DNA of 64,000 nt from Desulfovibrio sp. G11 (GCF_900243745.1 NZ_LT984798.1:924501-988500); one strand, 5' to 3'; positions 1 through 8,680 are shown, counted from the first letter of the stretch. The notes: generated from the sequence alone by a model not told the origin. Translations and numbers: made by a program.

Positions 1-84
1 TGACATATAACGATGCAACGGGCAGGCGCGAACATCGCGGCAAGCCCCGCTACGGCGCCCCGCAGGCGTTAAGGAGCTTTCAAC

Positions 85-465
85 ATGCCTTACAATCCCA
101 ATATGCGTGTTCTTGTGGTTGACGACTTTTCCACCATGCGCCGCATTGTGCGTAACATCCTGCGCCAGATCGGTTTTCAGAACGTGGTGGAGGCCGATGA
201 CGGCACCACCGCATGGGAAGTCCTCAACCGCGAAAAAATAGACTTTATCGTGTCAGACTGGAATATGCCCAACATGACGGGCATTGAGCTGCTGCGCAAA
301 GTGCGCGCCAGCGAGCAGTTTGCGCACATTCCCTTTCTCATGGTTACGGCCGAAGCCCAGCAGGAAAATATCATCGAGGCCGTGCAGGCCAAGGTTTCCA
401 ACTATATCGTCAAGCCGTTCACTGCTGACACGATGAAACAGAAGATCGACAAAATCTTCGGCTGA
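85..465 (+). CDS. cheY: CheY-like single-domain response regulator
   Basis: This 126-residue protein is a bare receiver domain with no output domain, as expected of CheY, which carries the phosphoryl signal from CheA to the flagellar switch. Visible landmarks are the acidic pair D13/D14, the phospho-acceptor D58 in VSDWN, T88 in MVT and K110 in the IVKPF motif. An AAGGAG ribosome binding site lies 10 bases before the ATG. fliL and two flagellar-type accessory genes follow on the same strand, so a chemotaxis role fits the context. Which of several possible CheY paralogues it is cannot be told. Confidence 0.93.
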   Translation: MPYNPNMRVLVVDDFSTMRRIVRNILRQIGFQNVVEADDGTTAWEVLNREKIDFIVSDWNMPNMTGIELLRKVRASEQFAHIPFLMVTAEAQQENIIEAVQAKVSNYIVKPFTADTMKQKIDKIFG

Positions 466-524
466 TCCGGTGCGGGGGCGTTCCTGCGGGCGGCAGGCCC
501 CTGCGTGGCGGCCAGGAGAACCTT

Positions 525-1190
525 GTGGCAAACAAGACTGACGTCAAAGACGCTCCCGCCAGGGATGAAGTACAGATTTCACTGGGGCCGGACCCGGCCG
601 TGCGCAAGGTGGAGCTGGATCTTGACGATGCCCCGTTTCTGAAAGAAGAGCAGGAAGCAGCCAGCCCGGCCGTACAGGATGACAAAAAACTTCCCGCCCA
701 GGTTGCCCCTGATCCAAAAGCAGAAAAAAAGCAAAAACTTCTTATTCTTGGTGCCGGGGGCGCTGCCCTTCTGCTGATTCTTGGCGCCGCCGTATGGTGG
801 TTTTTTCTGCGCACAGCGCCGCCCCCTCCTCCTGAAATCAAGCCCGAAGTCATCGTGGTTCCGTCCCAGCCCGTAGATGTGCCGCCCACCGACTATGTAA
901 AAGAGCTGGCTCCCTTTGTGGTTCCCCGCCAGGTGGACGGCACGGCTCGCTTTCTGGTGTGCAAGTTTTCGACAATCAGCAAAAGCCCCAGCGTCAGCGG
1001 CGAGATGGATCACAAGATGATATCCTTGCGCGACGCCCTGTTTTTCTACCTGAGCGGCAAGAGTGACGACTACTTGCTTAACCCGGGCAATGCTGTCACC
1101 ATCAAGAGAGACCTGACGAGCATCCTTAATGACTACCTGTCCTCTGGTCGTATTGATGATGTGCTTTTTGAAAGCTATCTTGCGGAATAA
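525..1190 (+). CDS. fliL: FliL-like flagellar basal-body protein
   Basis: FliL-type proteins sit in the inner membrane beside the stator and the FliF ring. This 221-residue protein has a charged cytoplasmic N terminus, one membrane helix at about residues 71-95, a proline run just outside it, and a C-terminal domain of about 110 residues ending in an FESYLAE-type tail like that of FliL. It starts at GTG with an AGGAGA site 6 bases upstream. The cytoplasmic part is longer than in E. coli FliL, as in other deltaproteobacterial versions. Family call from domain layout and position behind cheY. Confidence 0.8.
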   Translation: MANKTDVKDAPARDEVQISLGPDPAVRKVELDLDDAPFLKEEQEAASPAVQDDKKLPAQVAPDPKAEKKQKLLILGAGGAALLLILGAAVWWFFLRTAPPPPPEIKPEVIVVPSQPVDVPPTDYVKELAPFVVPRQVDGTARFLVCKFSTISKSPSVSGEMDHKMISLRDALFFYLSGKSDDYLLNPGNAVTIKRDLTSILNDYLSSGRIDDVLFESYLAE

Positions 1191-1264
1191 GACAGAACTG
1201 CGCTGACGCGCGGCAGCATCCGGAATTTTACGGCGGAACACTTTGCCACAACATTGTTCCGACA

Positions 1265-1317
1265 GCCGTACGGGCAACCGCCCGTAACAAGGGCCGGGTG
1301 CATCACGCCCGTACGGC
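1265..1317. repeat. 11-bp inverted repeat in the fliL downstream gap
   Basis: GCCGTACGGGC (1265-1275) and GCCCGTACGGC (1307-1317) are a perfect inverted repeat with a 31-base spacer. A second, tighter hairpin (ACGGGC-AAC-CGCCCGT) overlaps the left arm, so two folds are mutually exclusive. No T-run follows. It could be a transcript-stabilising or regulatory structure; the role is unknown. Confidence 0.45.
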
Positions 1318-1377
1318 ACGCCGAAGCGGGGAGACAAAAAGCACTCGACTAACCTGCTCTAGCCCACGGAGACCGCC

Positions 1378-1707
1378 ATGAGCGTTGACGCCACCATGGC
1401 CGTGCTGTATGCCCAGACAGGCATGGCCACCTCCATGGCCAATGCGGCAGCTGTAGGCCCACAGGCCGCTGCTGCCATGTCGCGGGTGCTTGCCGCTGAA
1501 ATGGCCCGGCAGGAGCGGCAGCAGATCGCCAAAAGCGAGGCGGGCGACAAGGCCCACCTGTCGCCTGATGCAGATGGCGGCCCACCCGTGCCGCAGTTCG
1601 GCAGCCGCCGCCGCAAACGCCCGCCGCCACCGCCGCCGGAAGCCAATGATGCCCCGCGCGAGCCGGAATCCCCCTTGGTGGGCAAACTTCTGAATGTCAA
1701 AGTATGA
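1378..1707 (+). CDS. Small flagellar-cluster protein with basic/proline-rich tail
   Basis: A 109-residue protein of unknown function. The first 60 residues are rich in Ala, Met and Gln and likely helical. A basic stretch (RRRKR) and a run of six prolines follow. A GGAG ribosome binding site precedes the ATG and the stop overlaps the start of the next gene (ATGA), so the two are probably co-translated. The place between fliL and a DUF2802-type gene suggests a motility-related role. No recognised domain. Confidence 0.7.
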   Translation: MSVDATMAVLYAQTGMATSMANAAAVGPQAAAAMSRVLAAEMARQERQQIAKSEAGDKAHLSPDADGGPPVPQFGSRRRKRPPPPPPEANDAPREPESPLVGKLLNVKV

Positions 1708-2129
1708 ATGCCAATCTCGTGTTTGCCCTCATTATCGCTTTTTCCATTCTTGAACTGGCTATTCTCGGCGGTGTGCTCTTTTTCTACCTGCGCCTGCGGC
1801 GTTCGGAAACCATGCTCAACGCCCTGCAGGGCAATCAGGAAGCGCTGCTGGCCCGCATCGAAATGAACGCCCGGCTGGAGCGGGAAATTGTGGCAACCTT
1901 TGCCCAGCGCCAGGCCGAACTGCAGAATCTGGACGCAAGGCTTGAAGAGCGCGCGCAGGAACTGCGCCGCCTGCTGGAACAGGCTGAAGGCATCAGCCGC
2001 TCGCCCCAGTTCCTGCGCGAAATCATCCTCAACGGCAGGCGCAAAGGCCTTTCAAGCCGCCAGATCGCCCGCAACGCAGGCCTGAGCGTGGATGAGGTAG
2101 ACCTGATTCTGGCGCAGGAAACAGACTAG
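1704..2129 (+). CDS. DUF2802-type membrane-anchored coiled-coil protein
   Basis: This 141-residue protein has one N-terminal membrane helix (about residues 5-28), a long charged coiled coil (about 35-100) and a C-terminal helix-turn-helix-like segment (GLSSRQIARNAGLSVDEVDL) that matches the pattern of DUF2802 proteins found in flagellar clusters. Its start overlaps the previous stop by four bases. The HTH-like segment may be a protein-binding three-helix unit rather than a DNA binder. Confidence 0.75.
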   Translation: MNANLVFALIIAFSILELAILGGVLFFYLRLRRSETMLNALQGNQEALLARIEMNARLEREIVATFAQRQAELQNLDARLEERAQELRRLLEQAEGISRSPQFLREIILNGRRKGLSSRQIARNAGLSVDEVDLILAQETD

Positions 2130-2403
2130 GGCAATGAACGCTTGAAACGGTTGCTTACCGGCGCGTCGGTTTGTCTTGCAATCATTTCGCAGGGATGTAG
2201 AAGGGACCTCGACGGAGCGCAGCCCCAGACAGGTCCCCCCTGCTGCCCGCCACCCAGGCGAACCGGGTAAAAATGGTGAGAGCACTGCAAACGGCAACGG
2301 CCCTGCATCCATATCTGCATCTGGCATCGCTTTCATAAAGCCGCCACACGCGCTTCTCTCCGTGACGCAGGTGGGGGGCTGCCCCCTGTCAGGCACGCCG
2401 CTT

Positions 2404-3258
2404 TCAGGAAGCCGTTCCGCCCTCTTCTCCCCCCTCTCCCCATATTCTCCGGCTTTTAAGCACTTTTTTGCGTACACCGGCCCAGGTTTCGCGCGTCAGG
2501 GCCGATGAGTCCATCCGGTCCAGCATCTTGCCGTACAATCCCAGAGGAACGGCAAAGCTGAGTTCGTCAGCCTTCATGTACTTGCGGGCAGAGGGATCAA
2601 AGCCGCCGATGACGGCGCAAGCTTGCCCGCGGCGCTCGTACACCAGCGGCCAGGCGATGATATTGGTACAGCCCGCCCCGAACGGTGAGACAACGCCGGT
2701 GTGGCTGCCCACAGTATAGCAGGCCAGGTTGTGCAACCCCGTCATGACCTCCGGCCGCGCGAAAAAAACCACCACCAATGGCGGCTCCGCGGGGCTGAAC
2801 TGTTCAAGCGGCTTGATCACACAGTATTTGCCCTCCTGCAGGGGCGGCGCGCAGTCTTCCATAAAAGCCACCATGCTCTCGGGCGAAGGCAGATAATGCT
2901 CCCCTTCGATGGGTGTTCCCGGCATTCCGGTGGAGACGTAGCGGACGTTCATGTCAAGGTAGGGGGCGTACATGCCGGAATAGTACCCGCCCCCCATACA
3001 GCCGCACTCCTTGTGACTTATCCACGCCGCCGTGCGCTTTTTACGCGCCAGCCGGATGTTGCCGATGATACATGAAAAAGCGCCGAAAGCCTTTTGCCAG
3101 TCAATCTCTCCGGCGGCCTCACGCTCACGGCTGAAGGTTTCTCCGGCTTTGGGACCAAAGCCTTCCGGCTTTACATCCGTATAATATATTCCCAGCGGGG
3201 CTTCGTTATGGCCCAGAAGATCCAGCAGTTTCTGCGTCTGATTGACAAGTTCCTGCAT
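2404..3258 (-). CDS. DUF169 family protein
   Basis: A 284-residue cytoplasmic protein of the DUF169 family, common in anaerobes and of unknown function. The first about 70 residues (QELLDLLG then PLGIYYTD) and the later core with CYTVGSHTG and PFGAGCTN are typical. The start is the ATG at 3258 because an AAGGAA site precedes it and the upstream extension has no family character. Several conserved cysteines, including CGCMGGG, could bind a metal or cluster, but that is inference. It faces the flagellar genes convergently and is transcribed alone. Confidence 0.8.
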   Translation of the reverse strand: MQELVNQTQKLLDLLGHNEAPLGIYYTDVKPEGFGPKAGETFSREREAAGEIDWQKAFGAFSCIIGNIRLARKKRTAAWISHKECGCMGGGYYSGMYAPYLDMNVRYVSTGMPGTPIEGEHYLPSPESMVAFMEDCAPPLQEGKYCVIKPLEQFSPAEPPLVVVFFARPEVMTGLHNLACYTVGSHTGVVSPFGAGCTNIIAWPLVYERRGQACAVIGGFDPSARKYMKADELSFAVPLGLYGKMLDRMDSSALTRETWAGVRKKVLKSRRIWGEGGEEGGTAS

Positions 3259-3511
3259 TGCGCGTTCCTTGCGGTCAGGGGTTCCGGCGGCCTTGCGCCT
3301 GCCATGCGGTTCCCGGCACGCGCGGACGTAAGGCACGCACCACGCGGGTATCCGGTTCAATTCCCACATAACATCTTTTAAGCCGGGAGGTAAGGGCTTA
3401 ACGCCAATGAGCGTGCGCCGCACAAATGCTGCAACATGCCGCAGGCGCGGGTAAAGAGGAGAAAAATGAAGGAAGAACGGCCGAAACAGGGGCAAAAGGG
3501 CAATAAAAAGA

Positions 3512-3550
3512 CCCGGCAAGGCGGTTCCGTAGCAGAGTCGCCTTGCCGGG
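3512..3550 (-). terminator. Hairpin terminator downstream of the CoA ligase gene
   Basis: A perfect 12-bp GC-rich stem (CCCGGCAAGGCG / CGCCTTGCCGGG) with a 15-base loop lies in the 420-base gap between the DUF169 gene and the CoA ligase gene. It is followed on the minus side by TCTTTTTATTG, so it ends the ligase transcript. I see nothing else gene-like in the gap. Confidence 0.7.
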
Positions 3551-3678
3551 CCTGAAAATGCGGGCAGCGGGCAACGGCCTGTGCCATTGCCCGCTGCCAG
3601 AAACGTAAACTGCTGTCAAACGCCGGAACAGCTTTGTGCTCTCCTTGAGAAGGGCTGCATTCTCAAGGGCAAAGCGTG

Positions 3679-4944
3679 CTAGTCCCAGTGGCGCTTGTCT
3701 TCGATGGGCCGGATTTGCGGGGGCAGGCTGCCGGGAGCCAGCACGCGCAGTTCGGGGCGCAGTTTGATCTTTTCGCGGAACTGGTGCAGCAGTTCCTCTT
3801 CGCGCTTGAAGGCGCTTGTTTCCACAAAAAGGGTCATTTCGTCGATGCCGCCGGGGTTGGTGACTTCGATCTGCCAACGCTTGATTTCTTCAAAGCGGCT
3901 CATGACCTGCTCAACCTGATGCGGGTAGACAAACATGCCCATGATACGGGCTGTGGTGTCCACGCGGCCTACAATGCTGCCCAGGCGCGGGCTGGTGCGG
4001 CCGCAGGCGCAGGGGCTGCGATCGATGTACGAAAGGTCGCCCGTAGCCAGACGGATGAGCGGATAGGTCTTGTTGAATGCCGTGACCACAATTTCGCCCA
4101 CTTCGCCGTCCTTGAGCGGAATGCCCGTATCAGGGTGGCATATTTCCACAAAGCAGCGGTTGGCCACATGCAGTCCGGTCTTGTGGAAGCATTCATAGCC
4201 GATGCAGCCCACGTCAGCCGTGCCGTAGCCTTGCCGCATGACAAGGTCGTACTTCTTTTCCATCTGCGAGCGCATTTTTTCGGAAAGACGCTCGCCGGTG
4301 ACAAAAGCCACCTCCAGAAAGAGATCCTTGCGCAGATTGAGGCCTTTTTCTTCGGCCTTTTGCGCCAGGTGCATCAAAAAGCTCGGCGTCCCCACATAGC
4401 CGGACACGCGCAGCTTCTGCATGATGTCCAGCTGGGTGGCGGCATCGGTCGGCCCTGCGGGAATGACCGCACAGCCCAGATTGCGCAAAGGCTCTTCAAA
4501 CATGAGGCCCGCAGGCGTCAACTGGTAGTTGAAGGTATTCTGCACTGCGTCGCCGGGGCGAAAGCCCACAGAATAAAAGGCTTCAGTATAGCCCCAGTAA
4601 TCTTCGCCACGGTCTTCGGGGTCGAAAATGGGGCCGGGGGAAAGAAAAATGCGTTTGAGTTCGCCGATATCCTTGGTCAGCAGTCCGCCCAGACGCGGCC
4701 CCATGGACTGAAGAAAGATAAGCTCTTTCTTTTTGAGAATGGGAATATGCTTGATGTCAGCAAGGGTCTTGAATTTCTCCACATTGAACTGCGCACGGTC
4801 GAAGCGTTTCTTCACGTCTTCCGAATAGCGGTACGCATAGGAGAGCAAGTCCTTGAGCTGGATAAGGCAGTACTGGCGGCGCTCGCTTTCATCCAGAACT
4901 TCGCGGCGGCTGTATATGCCTTCTGTGCGGTCTTTACGGGTCAT
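3679..4944 (-). CDS. paaK: Phenylacetate-CoA ligase-like AMP-forming enzyme
   Basis: A 421-residue adenylate-forming enzyme of the PaaK group, which makes aryl-CoA from an aromatic acid, ATP and CoA. The N-terminal half carries the PaaK-style SPGP...DYWGYTEAFYSVG nucleotide region, the middle has GYGTADVGCIGYEC, and the C-terminal part has RLATGDLS and the hinge-type GRVD. A CACGR motif recalls the zinc-binding cysteines of PaaK enzymes. Length matches the family. In Desulfovibrio such genes often work on indole or aryl acids with IOR enzymes, but none is in view, so the substrate is open. Confidence 0.82.
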   Translation of the reverse strand: MTRKDRTEGIYSRREVLDESERRQYCLIQLKDLLSYAYRYSEDVKKRFDRAQFNVEKFKTLADIKHIPILKKKELIFLQSMGPRLGGLLTKDIGELKRIFLSPGPIFDPEDRGEDYWGYTEAFYSVGFRPGDAVQNTFNYQLTPAGLMFEEPLRNLGCAVIPAGPTDAATQLDIMQKLRVSGYVGTPSFLMHLAQKAEEKGLNLRKDLFLEVAFVTGERLSEKMRSQMEKKYDLVMRQGYGTADVGCIGYECFHKTGLHVANRCFVEICHPDTGIPLKDGEVGEIVVTAFNKTYPLIRLATGDLSYIDRSPCACGRTSPRLGSIVGRVDTTARIMGMFVYPHQVEQVMSRFEEIKRWQIEVTNPGGIDEMTLFVETSAFKREEELLHQFREKIKLRPELRVLAPGSLPPQIRPIEDKRHWD

Positions 4945-4980
4945 ACCTACTCCACATGGCCTGATTTACATTGAAGGGTC

Positions 4981-5009
4981 AAAATAGCCACTCCCACAGC
5001 AAAGTGCAA
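4981..5009 (-). promoter_or_regulatory. Sigma-70 type promoter for the CoA ligase gene
   Basis: Read on the minus strand: -35 TTGCAC (5009-5004), a 17-base spacer, then -10 TATTTT (4986-4981), about 40 bases before the ATG at 4944. A GGAG ribosome binding site lies just before that ATG. The surrounding DNA is markedly AT-rich. Confidence 0.5.
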
Positions 5010-5045
5010 GCACTATTTATTAAGTTTAATAATATCAAAATATTA

Positions 5046-5063
5046 TAGCACACTTTTGTGCTA
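5046..5063 (-). terminator. Palindrome at the end of the CLC gene
   Basis: TAGCACA-CTTT-TGTGCTA is a perfect 7-bp stem with a 4-base loop that includes the stop codon of the CLC gene. On the minus strand it is followed by TAATATTTTG, so it is probably a weak terminator. It also lies close to the ligase promoter and could be an operator. Confidence 0.45.
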
Positions 5064-6488
5064 TGTGCCAGGTTGCGAAAAAGCCCGCTTCGCCATTGCG
5101 CCCCCTGCCCCCCCTTGCGGGCCTTGCGGGCGGCGGGGCTTGCGCCGGGGCATCCTGATCCTGCCCTGGATGACACAGCGGCGGCGCAGGCTGTCATACA
5201 CAGGCTCGTTGCCGAGCTTGTCGGCCACAAAGGCCGCAATGTACGCCGCAAGGATAACAAAGACCATGTTATGGTAAGAGTCTGTCATTTCAAGCATAAG
5301 AAAAGCGCCTGTAAGGGGGGCGCGCACGGATGAACCGAACAGCCCTGCCATGCACAGGATGAGTATGGTGGCGGCCCTGTCCGGCGCTACCATGTCAAAA
5401 AGCAGCATGGTGGATGCAAGACAGGCCCCGGCCATCCCGCCCATAAACAGGATGGGCATGAGCAGCCCCCCTGCCACGCCCGTGGCAAAACTGGCACAGG
5501 AAAAAAGCATCTTGACGCCCAGCAGCAGCAAAAGCGCGGTCAGCGGGATGGACAGGCGCGCCAGATCCAGCGCTCCTATGCCGAAGCCGGCCAGCACTGT
5601 GGGATAAAAATACAAAAACAGACCGGCGCACATAAAGGGTATGACTACCCGTAAATGCAAGGGCAGCAACCTTGTCTTATCCGCCCAGAGGGTCATGCGT
5701 ATGAGCACGGTATTATACAGTACGCCAAGCCCGCCCATAACCACACCGGCAACGGGCACGAGCCACCATTCGCGCCACGGCAGCATGGAGTGCACCCCAA
5801 AGGGAAAGACCAGCCCGAAGCCGAAAATGCCCTGCATCACATAGATGGCCGCAAAGGCCGTGATGGCGCAGGTTATGACCATGGGCGCCCTGAGGGGGGT
5901 TTTCATTTCCTCAAAGGCAAAGCACATGCCTGCCAGCGGCGCGCCAAAGGCGGCGGCAAGACCGGCGGCACTGCCCCCCACGAGGTAACGGGGGTTATTG
6001 GCAGCGGTGCTGTCCTTCCACAGGGTCCCCACTCCAACGCCCAGAGAGGCTCCCATCATGATGCACGGCCCCTCGCGTCCCACAGAAAGGCCGCCCGTAA
6101 GGGCGGCCAGCGCACCGGCGAACTTGCACAGCAGTACGCGCAGCCAGTTCATGCGCAACTTGCCCTTGACCATCAACTCCACCTGGGGGATGCCGCTGCC
6201 GCTGATGAGCGGCTCCGCGCGCAAAAGCAGCACCGAAATGACGGCCAAAAGCAAAAGACCGCCAAAAACGGCCAGCACCATGAGGTGATCTGCAAGACCG
6301 CGCTGCCCCACAGCCCCCACAAGCCAGAGGGTGATGGCGTCATTCAGGTGCCGGAACAGGCCAACCACAGCCCCGGTGGCGCTGCCCACAAGCAGGGCCT
6401 GCACAATAATCTTGCCCAGACCGAAAACACCCATTTCTGTAACGTCGTGCTTGATCTGGAGAAAAGGATTGCCTGTTTTCACTAACAT
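5061..6488 (-). CDS. CLC-family chloride channel or Cl-/H+ antiporter
   Basis: A 475-residue polytopic membrane protein of the CLC family. The selectivity-filter motifs are present: GSGIP at about 97-101 and GREGP at about 137-141, with the gating glutamate at E139. Later helices carry the GVAGGLLMPI stretch. The start was placed at the ATG at 6488 because the family begins near there and the upstream reading frame is low-complexity basic sequence. No CBS domains follow, so it is the short form. It may move chloride or another halide in exchange for protons; the sequence does not settle which. Confidence 0.88.
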   Translation of the reverse strand: MLVKTGNPFLQIKHDVTEMGVFGLGKIIVQALLVGSATGAVVGLFRHLNDAITLWLVGAVGQRGLADHLMVLAVFGGLLLLAVISVLLLRAEPLISGSGIPQVELMVKGKLRMNWLRVLLCKFAGALAALTGGLSVGREGPCIMMGASLGVGVGTLWKDSTAANNPRYLVGGSAAGLAAAFGAPLAGMCFAFEEMKTPLRAPMVITCAITAFAAIYVMQGIFGFGLVFPFGVHSMLPWREWWLVPVAGVVMGGLGVLYNTVLIRMTLWADKTRLLPLHLRVVIPFMCAGLFLYFYPTVLAGFGIGALDLARLSIPLTALLLLLGVKMLFSCASFATGVAGGLLMPILFMGGMAGACLASTMLLFDMVAPDRAATILILCMAGLFGSSVRAPLTGAFLMLEMTDSYHNMVFVILAAYIAAFVADKLGNEPVYDSLRRRCVIQGRIRMPRRKPRRPQGPQGGAGGAMAKRAFSQPGT

Positions 6489-6814
6489 ACCCTTATTCGA
6501 GGCATTTTTTGCAGAATCTGCGGCCGGACAAACGCGCCGCACATTGATGGAGCCAGCCGAAAACCACGTATCCGCCGCGGGGAAGGAAAAAAGCGTTCGC
6601 CCTGCCGGGACCGGACTCGCGACACGCCGACGGCCAAACAATGACAGGCCGACAACAGACCGGCGGCAGAGTAACAGCAGGCCGAACACGCATGGTTGCC
6701 TGCTTTTGTCTACAGCATTAAAAAGCCGCCTGCCCGGTGTCCGATGCCAGCATGGGCAGTATGGCCGGAACAGGGAGGCTTTTCAAGTTATTGCATAAAA
6801 TTTGTAAAAAAAGC

Positions 6815-6843
6815 TTGCCAAGGTCGCGGCAAATAGGTACAAG
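6815..6843 (+). promoter_or_regulatory. Candidate promoter of tRNA-Phe
   Basis: TTGCCA (6815-6820), 17 bases, then TACAAG (6838-6843), about 40 bases before the tRNA. The rest of the gap 6489-6884 holds no supported gene. Confidence 0.4.
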
Positions 6844-6884
6844 ACTTTTCCAGCGATGTGGAACACAAACCACGTCTACCGCGA

Positions 6885-6960
6885 GCCGAGGTAGCTCAGT
6901 TGGTAGAGCAGGGGACTGAAAATCCCCGTGTCGGCAGTTCAATTCTGTCCCTCGGCACCA
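6885..6960 (+). tRNA. tRNA-Phe (anticodon GAA)
   Basis: A complete 76-base tRNA. The acceptor stem is GCCGAGG / CCTCGGC followed by A and an encoded CCA. The D arm has AGCTCAGTTGG...AGAGC, the anticodon stem GGGGA/TCCCC closes the loop CTGAAAA with GAA, and the T loop is TTCAATT. It is the integration site of the element to its right: its last 50 bases recur at 45960-46009. The element leaves an intact tRNA gene on this side. Confidence 0.97.
6911..6960 (+). repeat. attL: left copy of the 50-bp direct repeat
   Basis: The 3' 50 bases of tRNA-Phe, from the GGGGACTGAAAA of the anticodon arm to CCA, are repeated perfectly at 45960-46009. This is the crossover region of a tRNA-targeting integrative element. 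Confidence 0.93.
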
Positions 6961-6968
6961 TAAAAATC

Positions 6969-7002
6969 AAGGACTTAGGTAGAAATACCCAAGTCCTTTT
7001 TT
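6969..7002 (+). terminator. Terminator after tRNA-Phe
   Basis: AAGGACTT...AAGTCCTTTTTT forms a stem with a T-run right behind the tRNA. Confidence 0.75.
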
Positions 7003-7156
7003 CGTTTGGGCAAAACTCTCTCCCCCACCTCTCCCCCGTCTGAGGATGACGCAAGGTGAATACCAGTGATGCCCAGTGAGGATGCCAAGGCTAAACAGGC
7101 TGTGTACATACCCTCGTCCTTTTGTCACAATTGGACAGACCCGGAGGAACAGCGCA

Positions 7157-8356
7157 ATGCCTAATCGTGCACCATCCTTTCCAAGATATCTCAATCTACT
7201 GCCGCATCCAGGTTTTTGGGATACACTTGATTTTGAACCAACGCACGTAAAAATGTTGTTTTACCTGGATCCTCCTTGTCTGGCGCGAACTCTTTTTTCA
7301 ATTGCCGAAATCATGAGAGATTCCTTTCGGATAAATATATATGGCAATGAATATTTATCGAATTGGGGTTTCATTTTTTTTAGCGATCAAAATAATACTG
7401 ATAAACCCGATGAACCTGGGGTTGCAAAGGGCATTTCAAAAAAAAATCTTGTAAAAGATTTACAGCAAAATGGATTTATAAGTATACGTGATGAGAAATC
7501 AGAGAATAAAAGAACTTTTGTTGACTGCCTGTTACATAGAAATGTTGATCTGGAACGCCTATACTATCTGATCCGAAAATCAATGCCAATGCCACCCTCA
7601 AAAAGACGAACAAAACAGTTCCTTAATGTCCTGACGTATACGTCCACTAAAAAAGCTGCCACACTGCTGTGCCAAAAAAACATAAATAAAATTGGCCTTA
7701 TGAATAGGTTCCTATTTATAAATGACGATGTTTGTGCCAGACATGACAGTTCTAATGAACTCTCTGAAACTATAATTAAGGCCGTTGTAAATGTTTCTAA
7801 TAAAATTAAAGAATTTTCTTTTATAGCAACACAGAATGACCTCAATTCTGTTGAAAAACGTCTTAACTATATAAAACTAAAATTAGATCTTTGCCCTTTT
7901 GTAAAAAGTGAAATAAAAAATTTAACAGAATTATACAGATCAACAATAATAAAAATATATTTTATACTGATTGTTATGCGGCAAGAACAGTCACTCAAAT
8001 CTGCAATGTCTGCATGGCCGTTAGCTGACGTTTTGGCAAGAATTTTAATAAATGAAAAAATATATCTGTTGGAAAAAACATCCAAAAACAAACTGCTCTA
8101 CAAAAATTTATTAGAATTTTTGAAATTCAGAGAAATCATCACGGCTAGAGAGCTCAAAAGAAAATTTCAATATGCTGATAAGACGATACTTCATTTTTAT
8201 ATCAATTATTTTCTTGAATTAGGAATCCTTTCAAAACAACTTTGTACCAAGTTTGGAGGAAAAAAATTACCACAATTCTTCCATGTGGTTGGTGAACGCA
8301 TTGATACTGATGGCAGGATAGAGTGGGGGCTCTATCCGCCATCAGTAAAAACTTAA
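7157..8356 (+). CDS. Unknown AT-rich protein at the left end of the element
   Basis: A 399-residue protein I do not recognise. The ATG at 7157 has a strong GGAGG site 9 bases upstream. The gene is far more AT-rich than its neighbours and rich in Lys, Ile and Asn, a sign of recent acquisition. The C-terminal about 90 residues look like a winged helix (ITARELKRKFQYADKTILHF then a beta-hairpin). It is the first gene inside attL and convergent with the module to its right, so a role in replication or maintenance of the element is possible but not shown. Confidence 0.6.
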   Translation: MPNRAPSFPRYLNLLPHPGFWDTLDFEPTHVKMLFYLDPPCLARTLFSIAEIMRDSFRINIYGNEYLSNWGFIFFSDQNNTDKPDEPGVAKGISKKNLVKDLQQNGFISIRDEKSENKRTFVDCLLHRNVDLERLYYLIRKSMPMPPSKRRTKQFLNVLTYTSTKKAATLLCQKNINKIGLMNRFLFINDDVCARHDSSNELSETIIKAVVNVSNKIKEFSFIATQNDLNSVEKRLNYIKLKLDLCPFVKSEIKNLTELYRSTIIKIYFILIVMRQEQSLKSAMSAWPLADVLARILINEKIYLLEKTSKNKLLYKNLLEFLKFREIITARELKRKFQYADKTILHFYINYFLELGILSKQLCTKFGGKKLPQFFHVVGERIDTDGRIEWGLYPPSVKT

Positions 8357-8361
8357 AAGAG

Positions 8362-8529
8362 CTAAAGTCTCTCGGATTCGCCTTCGGGGAGAGCCAGGTT
8401 TTCCTGCTCCGTTGTCTCCTCGCTGGCACTACCCGTCCGGGACTCCAGCTCCGTAGCTACATAGGCCGCAGTGAATACCCCTGCGATTCCGGCCAGTATG
8501 CCGCCTATAAATGTCCATTTACTGTTCAT
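8362..8529 (-). CDS. Membrane microprotein, left copy
   Basis: A 55-residue protein with one N-terminal membrane segment (FIGGILAGIAGVFTAAYVA) and an acidic tail ending near NLALPEGE. The ATG at 8529 has an AAGGAG site. The same gene recurs at 25459-25611 in the inverted module copy, with the same FIGG..AGIAGVF core and ALPEG tail. Conservation between the two diverged copies is the best evidence that it is a real gene. Function unknown; it is the last gene of the module. Confidence 0.75.
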   Translation of the reverse strand: MNSKWTFIGGILAGIAGVFTAAYVATELESRTGSASEETTEQENLALPEGESERL

Positions 8530-8558
8530 GGTTATTCTCCTTTTCGGTTGCGTAAATG

Positions 8559-8586
8559 CAGGAAGCGGGATATTTCCCGCCTCCTG
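8559..8586 (-). promoter_or_regulatory. Intercistronic hairpin before the left membrane microprotein
   Basis: CAGGAAGCGGGA / TCCCGCCTCCTG folds into an 11-bp stem with one mismatch and a 4-base loop, between the 23-residue peptide gene and the membrane microprotein. The right module copy has a perfect palindrome at the same place (25399-25430). Confidence 0.6.
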
Positions 8587-8608
8587 TTCATCTGCCGTTT
8601 TGAATAGA

Positions 8609-8680
8609 TTAATCGTCCCAATTTTCCTTGATGACCTGCAACACAGCAATAGCAACAGGTATCCATGCCAGTGGGTTCAT
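8609..8680 (-). CDS. 23-residue hydrophobic microprotein, left copy
   Basis: A tiny reading frame that starts MNPLAWIPVAIAVLQ and ends VIKENWDD. A GGAGG site lies directly before its ATG (8680). The right module has a 24-residue homologue at 25307-25381 with the shared pattern WIPVxIAVLQxIKxNWDD at the same gene position. The hydrophobic core suits a short membrane helix with a charged end. Function unknown. Confidence 0.7.
   Translation of the reverse strand: MNPLAWIPVAIAVLQVIKENWDD

Noticed and set aside
3676..4974. 432-codon open frame on plus
   Set aside because: Mirror of the CoA ligase gene in a high-GC region; composition is His/Ala-rich as expected of a shadow frame.
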